From positions 1 to 11,215 of the forward strand of contig CAITAM010000060.1 of assembly GCA_903890265.1 (NCBI GenBank): 11,215 bases of DNA. Reading direction: 5' to 3'. Within the stretch, counting starts at the first letter, position 1; each line of letters opens with the position of its first letter. Source of the stretch: an uncultured Pseudomonadota bacterium (GTDB taxonomy: Bacteria > Pseudomonadota > Gammaproteobacteria > Steroidobacterales > Steroidobacteraceae). Below, piece after piece: positions 1-10,810 of this stretch. The notes beneath the pieces were generated by a model. The model made no database searches. It was not told the origin of the DNA and saw only the letters and a program-made list of their open reading frames with translations. A program made the position numbers and the translations under genes.

Positions 1-1
1 C

Positions 2-313
2 GCCAACCACCCGGTGCAGGACCTCGCGACGAAGCGCGTGCTGATCTCCAGCCAGAACCACGGCTTTGCGGTGGACGAGGCGACCCTGCCGCCGAGTGTG
101 CGGGCGACGCACCGCTCGCTGTTTGACGGTTCGCTGCAGGGTATCGCGCTTGCCGACCGGCCGGCGTTCGGTTTCCAGGGCCACCCCGAAGCGGGTCCCG
201 GGCCGCACGACGTGGCCTCGCTCTTCATCCAGTTCGGCGAAATGATGATCAAGCGCGTCCTGGCACAGGCACGCGGCCGCGACAGGGCCCAGGGGCGCTC
301 CCCGCGCGGCTGA
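2..313 (+). CDS. carA: Carbamoyl-phosphate synthase small (glutaminase) subunit, 3' end only
   Basis: This is the C-terminal part (about 103 residues) of the glutamine amidotransferase subunit of carbamoyl-phosphate synthetase. The subunit hydrolyses glutamine and passes ammonia to CarB for arginine and pyrimidine synthesis in the cytoplasm. The reading frame is open from the window edge (first full codon at 2) to TGA at 311-313. Class I amidotransferase hallmarks are visible: the SSQNHGFAVDE block, the SLFDGSLQGI block, and FQGHPEAGPGPHD. The His and Glu codons of GHPE at 182-184 and 188-190 are the family's catalytic His and Glu; the nucleophilic Cys would lie upstream of the window. The tail after the conserved helix (QARGRDRAQGRSPRG) is more basic and longer than the E. 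coli end. It is followed by carB after a 111-bp spacer. Identity is very secure; only the start is missing. Confidence 0.96.
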   Translation, partial: ANHPVQDLATKRVLISSQNHGFAVDEATLPPSVRATHRSLFDGSLQGIALADRPAFGFQGHPEAGPGPHDVASLFIQFGEMMIKRVLAQARGRDRAQGRSPRG

Positions 314-338
314 GCACGGCCGGTCGCGGCCTACGGGT

Positions 339-366
339 GGTACGCAGCGGCACGAGGCTGCGTGCC
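339..366 (+). other. Stem-loop in the carA-carB spacer
   Basis: GGTACGCAGC (339-348) pairs with GCTGCGTGCC (357-366), giving 10 consecutive pairs (one G-U) around an 8-nt loop. The following bases (GACATGATTTGCGG) lack a real T-run, so it is not a textbook intrinsic terminator. It could be a weak terminator, a pause or attenuation element that sets the CarA:CarB ratio, or an mRNA-stabilising hairpin. Pairing is seen directly; function is inferred. Confidence 0.45.
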
Positions 367-424
367 GACATGATTTGCGGTTAAGCGCGGCGTACCAGCC
401 TCTCCGCGCCCACGAGCGAGACGA

Positions 425-3644
<3,220 letters not shown>

Positions 3645-3655
<11 letters not shown>

Positions 3656-4121
3656 CCCGATCACCGTTCAGGGCGCGGAACGCCTGCGCGCGGAACTGAA
3701 GCGGCTGAAGGCCGAGGACCGGCCCGCCGTGATCCGTGCCATCGCCGAGGCCCGTGGCCACGGCGACCTGTCGGAGAACGCCGAGTACCACGCCGCACGC
3801 GAACAGCAGGGGTTCATCGAGGGTCGCATCAACGAGATCGAGTCGCGCCTCGGCAACACCGAAATCATCGACGTGAAGACCCTGCCGCACAACGGCCGGG
3901 TGGTGTTTGGCGTGACGGTCGATCTCGAGGCCCAGGCGGACGGCAGCCGGGTCACCTACCAGATCGTCGGCGAGGACGAAGCGGACATCCGGCTCGGTCT
4001 GATCGCGGTGACCTCGCCGATCGCCCGGGCGCTGGTCGGCAAGGAGGAGGGCGACGTCGTCGACGTGGCCGCTCCCGGCGGTATCCGTTCCTACGAGATT
4101 GTTGCGGTGCGCTACGAGTGA
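3645..4121 (+). CDS. greA: Transcription elongation factor GreA
   Basis: GreA enters the RNA polymerase secondary channel and stimulates cleavage of backtracked nascent RNA, releasing stalled complexes. From GTG 3645 the protein is 158 residues, the same length as E. coli GreA. The N-terminal coiled-coil hairpin (about 1-75) carries the tip sequence GDLSENAEYHAAREQQG with the acidic tip residues D41 and E44 in the E. coli positions. The C-terminal FKBP-like domain (about 80-158) contains NNGRV-like HNGRVVFG, the IVGEDEAD block, SPIARALVGKEEGD and the final PGG...YEIV strand. A longer in-frame extension back to 3444 lies entirely inside carB, has no family counterpart and was discarded. The gene overlaps the carB stop by 11 nt and its own stop overlaps the next gene's start by 4 nt, so translational coupling through the run is likely. 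Confidence 0.98.
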
Positions 4122-4519
4122 CCGTGTGGCGTCGCCTCGCGCTCGGCCTGTGGAGCGGGTGGCTGGTGGCGCAGGGGGCGGTGTTCGCGCCGCTCGCCTT
4201 CGCGGTCCTGGCCGAGCGGACGACGGCCGGGCGCTTCGCGGCCGCGGGGTTCACGACGGTGGCCTACGGTTCGCTCGGCTTCGGCCTCGTCTGCTACCTG
4301 CTCAGGCCCCGCACCGTCGGCCGGCAGGGCCGGGCGCTGCTGCTGGCCCTGGCACCGGGCGCCCTGCTGCTTGCCAGCCATGTCGCGCTGTCACCGCTGA
4401 TCGCCGGTCACGGCCCGTACTTCGCCGCGGCCCACGGCGCGGGCACGCTGATCTACGGCGTGGCGACGCTGCTCGTGCTCGGGATGTGGTGGCAGGACGA
4501 GCGCCGGTCCCTGCGCTGA
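4118..4519 (+). CDS. DUF4149-type small integral membrane protein, function unknown
   Basis: This 133-residue, very hydrophobic protein has four predicted membrane segments at about residues 8-31, 43-62, 73-95 and 106-125. It has basic residues just before the first (WRR), a loop containing RPRTVGRQGR between the second and third, and a charged C-terminal end (QDERRSLR). Size, four-helix layout and position between greA and yhbY match the DUF4149 (TMEM205-like) family known at this locus in Pseudomonas-like bacteria. This assignment is from memory of the family and context, not a search. The GTG start overlaps the greA stop in a GTGA arrangement with no clear SD of its own, suggesting translation by re-initiating ribosomes. 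A second in-frame GTG at 4124 is possible. It ends 12 nt from the convergent yhbY stop. No catalytic motif is visible, so no function is proposed. Confidence 0.85.
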   Translation: MTVWRRLALGLWSGWLVAQGAVFAPLAFAVLAERTTAGRFAAAGFTTVAYGSLGFGLVCYLLRPRTVGRQGRALLLALAPGALLLASHVALSPLIAGHGPYFAAAHGAGTLIYGVATLLVLGMWWQDERRSLR

Positions 4520-4540
4520 CCGGCCAGGGGCTCAGGCCGG
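4520..4540. terminator. GC hairpin between convergent stops (possible bidirectional terminator)
   Basis: CCGGCC (4520-4525) pairs with GGCCGG (4535-4540) around a 9-nt loop. It begins one base after the stop of the DUF4149 gene, and its loop contains the last base positions of the yhbY stop. As a perfect 6-bp GC inverted repeat it can form from either strand. Neither side is followed by a T-run, so intrinsic termination is uncertain; a 3'-end stabilising structure is equally possible. Confidence 0.35.
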
Positions 4541-4840
4541 CAGTACAATCTTCGAGGCGCGGGGTTTCGGCCGGAAATAGAGTCCGACGTGGCCGATCCG
4601 CGTGACGAGCACGCTGCGGGTGCGTGCGGCGAGGCTCGCGAAGGCTTCGTCCCGGCTCTCCCGGTCGGCGGCCTGGACCCGCACCTTGACGAGTTCGTGG
4701 TCGGTCAGCGCACGGTCGAGTTCGGCGATCACCGAGTCGGACAGGCCGAGCTTGCCGAGGTTCACGAGGGGATGCAGGGCGTGGCCGAGGCCGCGCAGGT
4801 GCTTTTTCTGGCGTTCGTTCAGTTCGGGTGAGGTCTCCAT
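4532..4840 (-). CDS. yhbY: YhbY-family CRM-domain RNA-binding protein
   Basis: This 102-residue protein consists of a single CRM (CRS1-YhbY) domain, an RNA-binding fold associated with the pre-50S ribosomal particle in E. coli. Visible family features are the N-terminal block ERQKKHLRGLGHALHPLV and the GxxG-type loop GKLG at residues 29-32. Also present are DRALTDHELVKVRV (about 42-55), the DR pair near 59-60, and the closing strands around VGLYFRP (85-91) and SKIVLPA. Length is close to the E. coli protein (97). It is the only minus-strand gene, convergent with the DUF4149 gene and divergent from rlmE; this reversed placement next to rlmE also occurs in E. coli. The ATG at 4838-4840 has no SD; instead a TATAAT lies 7 nt upstream, pointing to a leaderless message. 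Confidence 0.95.
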   Translation of the reverse strand: METSPELNERQKKHLRGLGHALHPLVNLGKLGLSDSVIAELDRALTDHELVKVRVQAADRESRDEAFASLAARTRSVLVTRIGHVGLYFRPKPRASKIVLPA

Positions 4841-4847
4841 GGGCGCG

Positions 4848-4853
4848 ATTATA
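4848..4853 (-). promoter_or_regulatory. Candidate -10 box of yhbY (TATAAT)
   Basis: Read on the minus strand, this is a perfect TATAAT in very GC-rich surroundings, ending 7 nt before the yhbY ATG (spacer CGCGCCC). The usual distance from -10 to transcription start would place the first RNA base at or beside the A of the ATG. No recognisable -35 element is found 16-18 bp upstream (GC-only sequence), which weakens the case. Confidence 0.55.
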
Positions 4854-4907
4854 GGGGCAGGCGGCGGCGGCGGGCCGCGACTTCGCCGGTGCGCCGGGAT
4901 CTAGGCC

Positions 4908-5534
4908 GTGGCGAAGCGCAGCAAAAGCAGCCAGGCGTGGCTCGAGGAGCACCACAACGACGAGTACGTGCGTCGCGCGCAGAAGGAGGGCTGGCGCTCG
5001 CGGGCGATCTACAAGCTCGAGGAAATCGACCAGGCCGAGGGGCTGATCCGGCCCGGCATGACGGTCGTTGATCTCGGCGCCGCGCCCGGCGGCTGGAGCC
5101 AGTACGCGGCCAAGGTCATGAAAGGACAGGGCTCGATATTCGCGCTCGACATCCTGCCCATGGACGCGCTGCCCGGGGTCGAGGTGCTGCTCGGCGATTT
5201 TCGCGAGGACGAGGTGCTGGAGACGCTGCTGCGCTCGGTCGGCAGCCGCGGTGTCGACCTTGTAATGAGTGACATGGCTCCCAATATGGCTGGGGTGGAC
5301 GCGATCGATCAGCCCCGGGCGATGTATCTTGTGGAACTGGCGCTCGACCTGTCACTCAAGGTCCTGCGCCCCGGTGGCTCGTTTCTCGCCAAGATGTTCC
5401 AGGGAGCCGGGTTTCAGGAATTTGTTCGCGACATCCGGCCGCATTTCACGCAGGTGAAGCTGAAAAAGCCGAAGGCGTCCAGGGCACGGAGCCCCGAGGT
5501 GTATTTGCTGGCGAGCGGTCGACGGATGGTGTAA
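4908..5534 (+). CDS. rlmE: 23S rRNA (uridine-2'-O)-methyltransferase RlmE (FtsJ/RrmJ)
   Basis: This 208-residue SAM-dependent methyltransferase of the RrmJ family modifies the A-loop uridine of 23S rRNA (U2552 in E. coli) late in 50S assembly. The N-terminus is basic (AKRSKSSQ). The SAM-binding motif I VVDLGAAPGGWSQ is at 53-65, with an acidic residue (D81) ending the next strand, then GDF (96-98) and SDMAPNMAG (121-129). The K-D-K-E catalytic tetrad is complete: K36, D122, K162 and E197, each two below the E. coli numbers. GTG 4908 is the first possible start because an in-frame TAG lies at 4902-4904; it has no good SD. It is divergent from yhbY and precedes ftsH by 214 bp. In E. coli rlmE and ftsH form one heat-inducible operon; the gap here leaves room for a separate ftsH promoter. 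Confidence 0.98.
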   Translation: MAKRSKSSQAWLEEHHNDEYVRRAQKEGWRSRAIYKLEEIDQAEGLIRPGMTVVDLGAAPGGWSQYAAKVMKGQGSIFALDILPMDALPGVEVLLGDFREDEVLETLLRSVGSRGVDLVMSDMAPNMAGVDAIDQPRAMYLVELALDLSLKVLRPGGSFLAKMFQGAGFQEFVRDIRPHFTQVKLKKPKASRARSPEVYLLASGRRMV

Positions 5535-5547
5535 CGTCGATTGTAAA
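5519..5547 (+). promoter_or_regulatory. Weak candidate sigma70 promoter for ftsH
   Basis: TCGACG (5519-5524), a 17-bp spacer and TGTAAA (5542-5547) each match four of six consensus bases. The site overlaps the end of rlmE and lies about 200 bp before ftsH. No convincing sigma32 (CTTGAA / CCCCAT) pair was found in the spacer. Matches this weak arise by chance. Confidence 0.2.
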
Positions 5548-5748
5548 CCGATGATTTATCTGGCTCGAACCGCAATGACCGGGTCCGGGTCGTGGGTGAC
5601 CGGTTAGGTTCCGCCGATCGTCCGGGCCGCCTTCGCAAGGCGTGCCCGTTGCGGCCGAACAGACCTTTCACGTCAGGAGCGCCGGCCGCGGCATCCGTTA
5701 GACGTCGCCGGTGGCGGATGGGTCCGTTGCCCGGCAAGGAGCGTTACG
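5535..5748 (+). other. 214-bp rlmE-ftsH spacer with inverted repeats
   Basis: This is the longest non-coding gap in the window. It holds a less GC-rich first part (about 5541-5580). A tight hairpin CGCCTT-CGC-AAGGCG (5628-5642) follows, then a 7-bp inverted repeat GCGGCCG (5651-5657) / CGGCCGC (5683-5689) with a 25-nt loop. None is followed by a T-run. The spacer likely forms part of the ftsH 5' leader. Shadow reading frames cross it, but none resembles a known protein. Confidence 0.4.
5736..5741 (+). promoter_or_regulatory. Shine-Dalgarno site of ftsH
   Basis: AAGGAG lies 7 nt before TTG 5749. This ideal site supports the unusual TTG codon as the true start, which puts the first membrane helix at residues 8-24 as in other FtsH proteins. 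Confidence 0.85.
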
Positions 5749-7671
<1,923 letters not shown>

Positions 7672-7704
7672 GGCCGCGACCATGCCCTCGAACGGGCGGC
7701 TCAC

Positions 7705-7720
7705 CGGCCGGGTGCGGCCG
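7705..7720 (+). other. Hairpin overlapping the folP GTG start
   Basis: CGGCCG (7705-7710) and CGGCCG (7715-7720) are complementary to each other and flank a GGTG loop. The last stem base is the first base of the proposed folP GTG codon. If formed in the mRNA it could limit initiation there or favour the ATG at 7729. In GC-rich DNA short stems like this can be accidental. Confidence 0.3.
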
Positions 7721-8613
7721 TGACCGCCATGGCAGCGGCGGCCCCGTCGGGTGCCACGGCGCCCCGGGTACTGCGCGCGGGCTCGCTGCGGATACCGCTC
7801 GATGCCCCGCTCGTGATGGGCATCGTCAACGTCACCCCGGATTCGTTTTCCGATGGCGGCCGCTACGCCGCGGTCGACCTCGCGGTCGAGCAGGCGCTGC
7901 GCCTGATCGCGGAGGGCGCGGGCATCATCGACATCGGCGGCGAGTCGACCCGGCCGGGTGCGCCGGCCGTGCCGCCCGAGGTGGAGCGTGAGCGGGTGCT
8001 GCCGGTGCTCAGGCGCCTCGCGCGCGAGACCTCGGTGCCGCTCTCCGTCGATACCAGCGAACCCGGGCTCATGACGGAGGCCGTCGACGCGGGCGCTTGC
8101 CTCATCAATGACGTCCGTGGCCTGCGGCGGCCCGGGGCCCTCGCGGCGGCGGCGCGCTCGGGCGCCGCGGTCTGCGTCATGCACATGCAGGGCGAGCCGT
8201 CGACCATGCAGGCGGACCCGCGCTACGACGATGTCGTGGGCGAGATCTCAGCCTACCTGTCGCAGCGCATCGCCGATTGCATGGCGCTTGGCATGGCGCC
8301 GGACTCCCTCGTCGTCGATCCCGGCTTTGGCTTCGGCAAGACGCTCGAGCATCATCTCGCGATGATGGCCCGGCTCGAGGTTTTCAGCCGGCTGGGCTGT
8401 CCTCTCCTCGTCGGCCTGTCGCGCAAATCGATGCTCGGGCTGCTCACCGGGCGACCGGTGTCGGAGCGCCTCTACGCCGGCGTCGCCGCCGCGGCCATTG
8501 CGGTCAGTCGTGGCGCTGACATAGTCCGAGCGCACGATGTCGCGCCGACGGTGGATGCCATTCGGATCGGGGCGGCGATGCGCCGTGCGCCGGAGCGATC
8601 AGCGGAGCAATGA
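7720..8613 (+). CDS. folP: Dihydropteroate synthase
   Basis: This 297-residue TIM-barrel enzyme condenses 6-hydroxymethyl-dihydropterin diphosphate with p-aminobenzoate to make dihydropteroate in folate synthesis; it is the sulfonamide target. Family motifs are clear: MGIVNVTPDSFSDGG (33-47), GGESTRPGA (73-81), SVDTSEP (109-115), INDVRG (129-134), MHMQG (154-158), DPGFGFGKT (200-208), VGLSRKSMLG (231-240) and the C-terminal RAHDV (270-274). Active-site residues N37, D111, N130, D200, K236, R270 and H272 correspond to E. coli positions plus 15. The pABA-loop residues F43, T77 and P79 are the usual sensitive-type ones. The start is uncertain: GTG 7720 gives the longest form, ATG 7729 would remove three residues, and neither has a clear SD. 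The extra N-terminus is Ala-rich and probably flexible. glmM begins one base after the stop, as in many proteobacterial folP-glmM operons. Confidence 0.97.
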   Translation: MTAMAAAAPSGATAPRVLRAGSLRIPLDAPLVMGIVNVTPDSFSDGGRYAAVDLAVEQALRLIAEGAGIIDIGGESTRPGAPAVPPEVERERVLPVLRRLARETSVPLSVDTSEPGLMTEAVDAGACLINDVRGLRRPGALAAAARSGAAVCVMHMQGEPSTMQADPRYDDVVGEISAYLSQRIADCMALGMAPDSLVVDPGFGFGKTLEHHLAMMARLEVFSRLGCPLLVGLSRKSMLGLLTGRPVSERLYAGVAAAAIAVSRGADIVRAHDVAPTVDAIRIGAAMRRAPERSAEQ

Positions 8614-8614
8614 C

Positions 8615-9961
8615 ATGAGCAGAAAGTATTTCGGAACCGATGGCGTACGCGGCCGGGTCGGCGAACACCCGCTGACGGTCGAGTTTGCGCTGCGCCTCGC
8701 GGGCGCCGCGGCACGGGTGCTCGCACCGAACGGGGGTTCCGCGTTCATCGGCAAGGACACGCGCCTTTCCGGCTACATGTTCGAGGCCGCACTCGAGGCC
8801 GGTTTCGTCGCCGCCGGGGTCGACGTCAACCTGTCCGGTCCGCTGCCGACCCCGGGGGTGGCCTACATGACGCAGCGCTTCGGCTGCGATTTCGGCGTGG
8901 TCATCAGCGCGTCGCATAACCCGTACGAAGACAACGGCATCAAGTTTTTCGACCGCTCCGGCGGCAAGCTGTCGGACGAACTCGAGGCCCAGATCGAGCG
9001 CTACCTGGAAGAGCCCGCGGTCACGCTGCATTCGGAGCGCCTGGGGCGCGCGACGCGCGTTGACCGCTCGCGCGTGCTCTACCAGGAGTTCTGCGCGTCC
9101 ACGCTGCCGGACGGCGTCAGCCTGAAGGGCATGAAGATCGTCATCGACGCGGCGAACGGCGCCGCCTACAAGGTGGCGCCGCGCGTGCTCGCGGAGCTGG
9201 GTGCCGACATCGTGCCGATCGGCTGCTCGCCGAACGGTCGCAACATCAACGACGGCTGCGGTTCGACGGATCCGGCGCTGCTGCAGCTCACCGTGCCCGG
9301 GGTGCGCGCGCAGGTCGGTATCGCGCTGGACGGGGATGGCGACCGGCTGGTGATGGTCGACCACCTCGGCCGGGTGGTCGACGGCGACCAGCTGCTCTAC
9401 GTGATCGCTCGGGGGCTCAAGGCCAAGGGGAACTTCAACGGCCCGGTGGTCGGCACGCTCATGAGCAACTTAGGACTCGAGCACGCGCTGGCCAAGCTCG
9501 GCATCAGCTTTCACCGCGCGGCGGTCGGCGACCGCTACGTCATCGCCAAGATGCGCGAGGTGGGTGCGATTCTGGGTGGCGAGACCTCCGGTCACATCCT
9601 GTGCCTGGACCGCACGACGACCGGTGACGGTCTGGTCAGTGGTCTGCAGGTCCTTGCGATGCTCAAGGTGCTCGACGCGACGCTCGCCGAGGTGGTGGCC
9701 GAGATGCCGCGCTACCCGCAGGTGCTCGTCAACGTCCGCGTCGAGCACAAGGTCGACGTGCGCGCCAATCCGTCGATCACCGCCGCGGTGGCGGCCGCCG
9801 AAGGCCGCCTTGCCGGGCGCGGGCGCGTGGTGCTTCGTCCGTCCGGAACCGAGCCGCTGATCCGGGTCATGGTCGAGGGCGACAACGAAGCGCAGGTCCG
9901 CGCCGAGGCGGACGGACTGGCCGAGGTGGTGCGGGAGGCCTCGCGCACCGCCGGGCATTGA
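8615..9961 (+). CDS. glmM: Phosphoglucosamine mutase
   Basis: This 448-residue member of the alpha-D-phosphohexomutase family converts glucosamine-6-phosphate to glucosamine-1-phosphate, feeding UDP-GlcNAc for peptidoglycan and LPS. The start RKYFGTDGVRGRVG matches the family N-terminus. The phosphoserine loop ISASHNP places the catalytic Ser at 100; the metal-binding loop DGDGDR is at 239-244, the sugar-binding loop GGETSGH at 321-327, and the phosphate-binding loop RPSGTEPLIRV at 408-418. Thr324 takes the place of Asn in E. coli GENSGH-type loops, a tolerated position in my recollection. ATG 8615 is preceded by GGAG (8604-8607) at 7 nt. An open extension back to 8537 lies inside folP and is rejected. 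Only one base separates the folP stop and the glmM start, so the two are surely cotranscribed. Confidence 0.98.
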   Translation: MSRKYFGTDGVRGRVGEHPLTVEFALRLAGAAARVLAPNGGSAFIGKDTRLSGYMFEAALEAGFVAAGVDVNLSGPLPTPGVAYMTQRFGCDFGVVISASHNPYEDNGIKFFDRSGGKLSDELEAQIERYLEEPAVTLHSERLGRATRVDRSRVLYQEFCASTLPDGVSLKGMKIVIDAANGAAYKVAPRVLAELGADIVPIGCSPNGRNINDGCGSTDPALLQLTVPGVRAQVGIALDGDGDRLVMVDHLGRVVDGDQLLYVIARGLKAKGNFNGPVVGTLMSNLGLEHALAKLGISFHRAAVGDRYVIAKMREVGAILGGETSGHILCLDRTTTGDGLVSGLQVLAMLKVLDATLAEVVAEMPRYPQVLVNVRVEHKVDVRANPSITAAVAAAEGRLAGRGRVVLRPSGTEPLIRVMVEGDNEAQVRAEADGLAEVVREASRTAGH

Positions 9962-9986
9962 TTTCGCCCGGGGTCACGCTTATCCT
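9958..9986 (+). promoter_or_regulatory. Candidate sigma70 promoter for tpiA-secG
   Basis: TTGATT (9958-9963, overlapping the glmM stop), a 17-bp spacer and TATCCT (9981-9986) each match four of six consensus positions with ideal spacing. A start near 9993 would give a leader of about 43 nt to tpiA. That leader begins near a small GC hairpin (GCCGC-CGTT-GCGGC, 9989-10002). Read-through from glmM is also likely. Confidence 0.4.
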
Positions 9987-10036
9987 CCGCCGCCGTTGCG
10001 GCCCCCGGGCCGGACTCGTTTCTGTCAGGACCCCCC

Positions 10037-10789
10037 ATGCGTCGTCCCATCGTCGTCGGTAACTGGAAGATGCACGGCTCGCGCGCCGAGAACACGGCGC
10101 TGGTCGAGCACCTGATCCAGGGTCTGGACGGGCGCCAGGCGGCGGAAGTCATCGTCTGCCCGCCGCACGTCTACCTGCAGGAAGTCGTACGCCAGACCAA
10201 GGACACCCTGCTGCACGTCGGGGCGCAGAACGTGGCCACGGAGCCGTCCGGCGCGCACACGGGCGAGGTGTCGGCGGCGATGCTGAAGGACGTCGGCTGC
10301 CGCTACGTCATCGTCGCCCACAGCGAGCGGCGCACCCTGTACCGGGAGGACGACGCCATGGTGGCGCGCAAGTTCCGGGCCGTTCTCAGTCACGGCCTGA
10401 CGCCCATCCTGTGCGTCGGGGAGACCCTGGACGAGCGGGAAAACGGCACCACCGAGGCCGTCATCGCCCGGCAGATCGAGTCGGTCGTCGCGGTGGCCGG
10501 GATCGACACCCTGGCGCACGCCGTGATCGCCTACGAGCCGGTCTGGGCGATCGGCACGGGAAAGAATGCGACCCCGGACGAGGCCCAGGCGGTGCACCGC
10601 TTCATTCGTGACCGCATTGCGTCAAGGGATGGTAATATCGCGGCCGGTTTGCGGATCCTCTACGGCGGCAGCGTCAAGGCCGGTAACGCGGCGGAGCTGT
10701 TTGCCATGCCGGACGTGGACGGTGGCCTGGTCGGCGGGGCCTCGCTCAAGGGCGACGAATTCATGGACATCTGCGCAGCGGCAGGTTAG
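10037..10789 (+). CDS. tpiA: Triosephosphate isomerase
   Basis: This 250-residue (beta/alpha)8 barrel enzyme interconverts dihydroxyacetone phosphate and glyceraldehyde-3-phosphate in glycolysis and gluconeogenesis. The substrate-binding start VVGNWKMHG supplies N9 and K11. The catalytic His is H95 in IVAHSERR, the conserved Cys is C126 in CVGE, and the catalytic base is E167 in AYEPVWAIGTGK. That last segment continues into the mobile loop 6 (about 168-178). The phosphate-gripping motifs are YGGSVK (209-214) and GGASL (233-237). Length is typical. ATG 10037 has AGGA (10027-10030) 6 nt upstream. It stands 75 bp after glmM with a candidate promoter between, and 21 bp before secG. This tpiA-secG pairing is usual in Pseudomonas-like bacteria, whereas tpiA lies elsewhere in E. 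coli. Confidence 0.99.
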   Translation: MRRPIVVGNWKMHGSRAENTALVEHLIQGLDGRQAAEVIVCPPHVYLQEVVRQTKDTLLHVGAQNVATEPSGAHTGEVSAAMLKDVGCRYVIVAHSERRTLYREDDAMVARKFRAVLSHGLTPILCVGETLDERENGTTEAVIARQIESVVAVAGIDTLAHAVIAYEPVWAIGTGKNATPDEAQAVHRFIRDRIASRDGNIAAGLRILYGGSVKAGNAAELFAMPDVDGGLVGGASLKGDEFMDICAAAG

Positions 10790-10810
10790 GCCGGCGCGAA
10801 GCGGACATTT

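Noticed and set aside
5628..5642. CGCCTT-CGC-AAGGCG hairpin as a possible rlmE terminator.
   Set aside because: It is not followed by a T-run and lies about 95 nt after the rlmE stop, so there is not enough to call a terminator; it is noted within the spacer entry only.
8537..8614. An N-terminal extension of glmM inside folP.
   Set aside because: It is Arg-rich and without family counterpart; ATG 8615 has a GGAG at 7 nt and gives the canonical SRKYFGTDG start.
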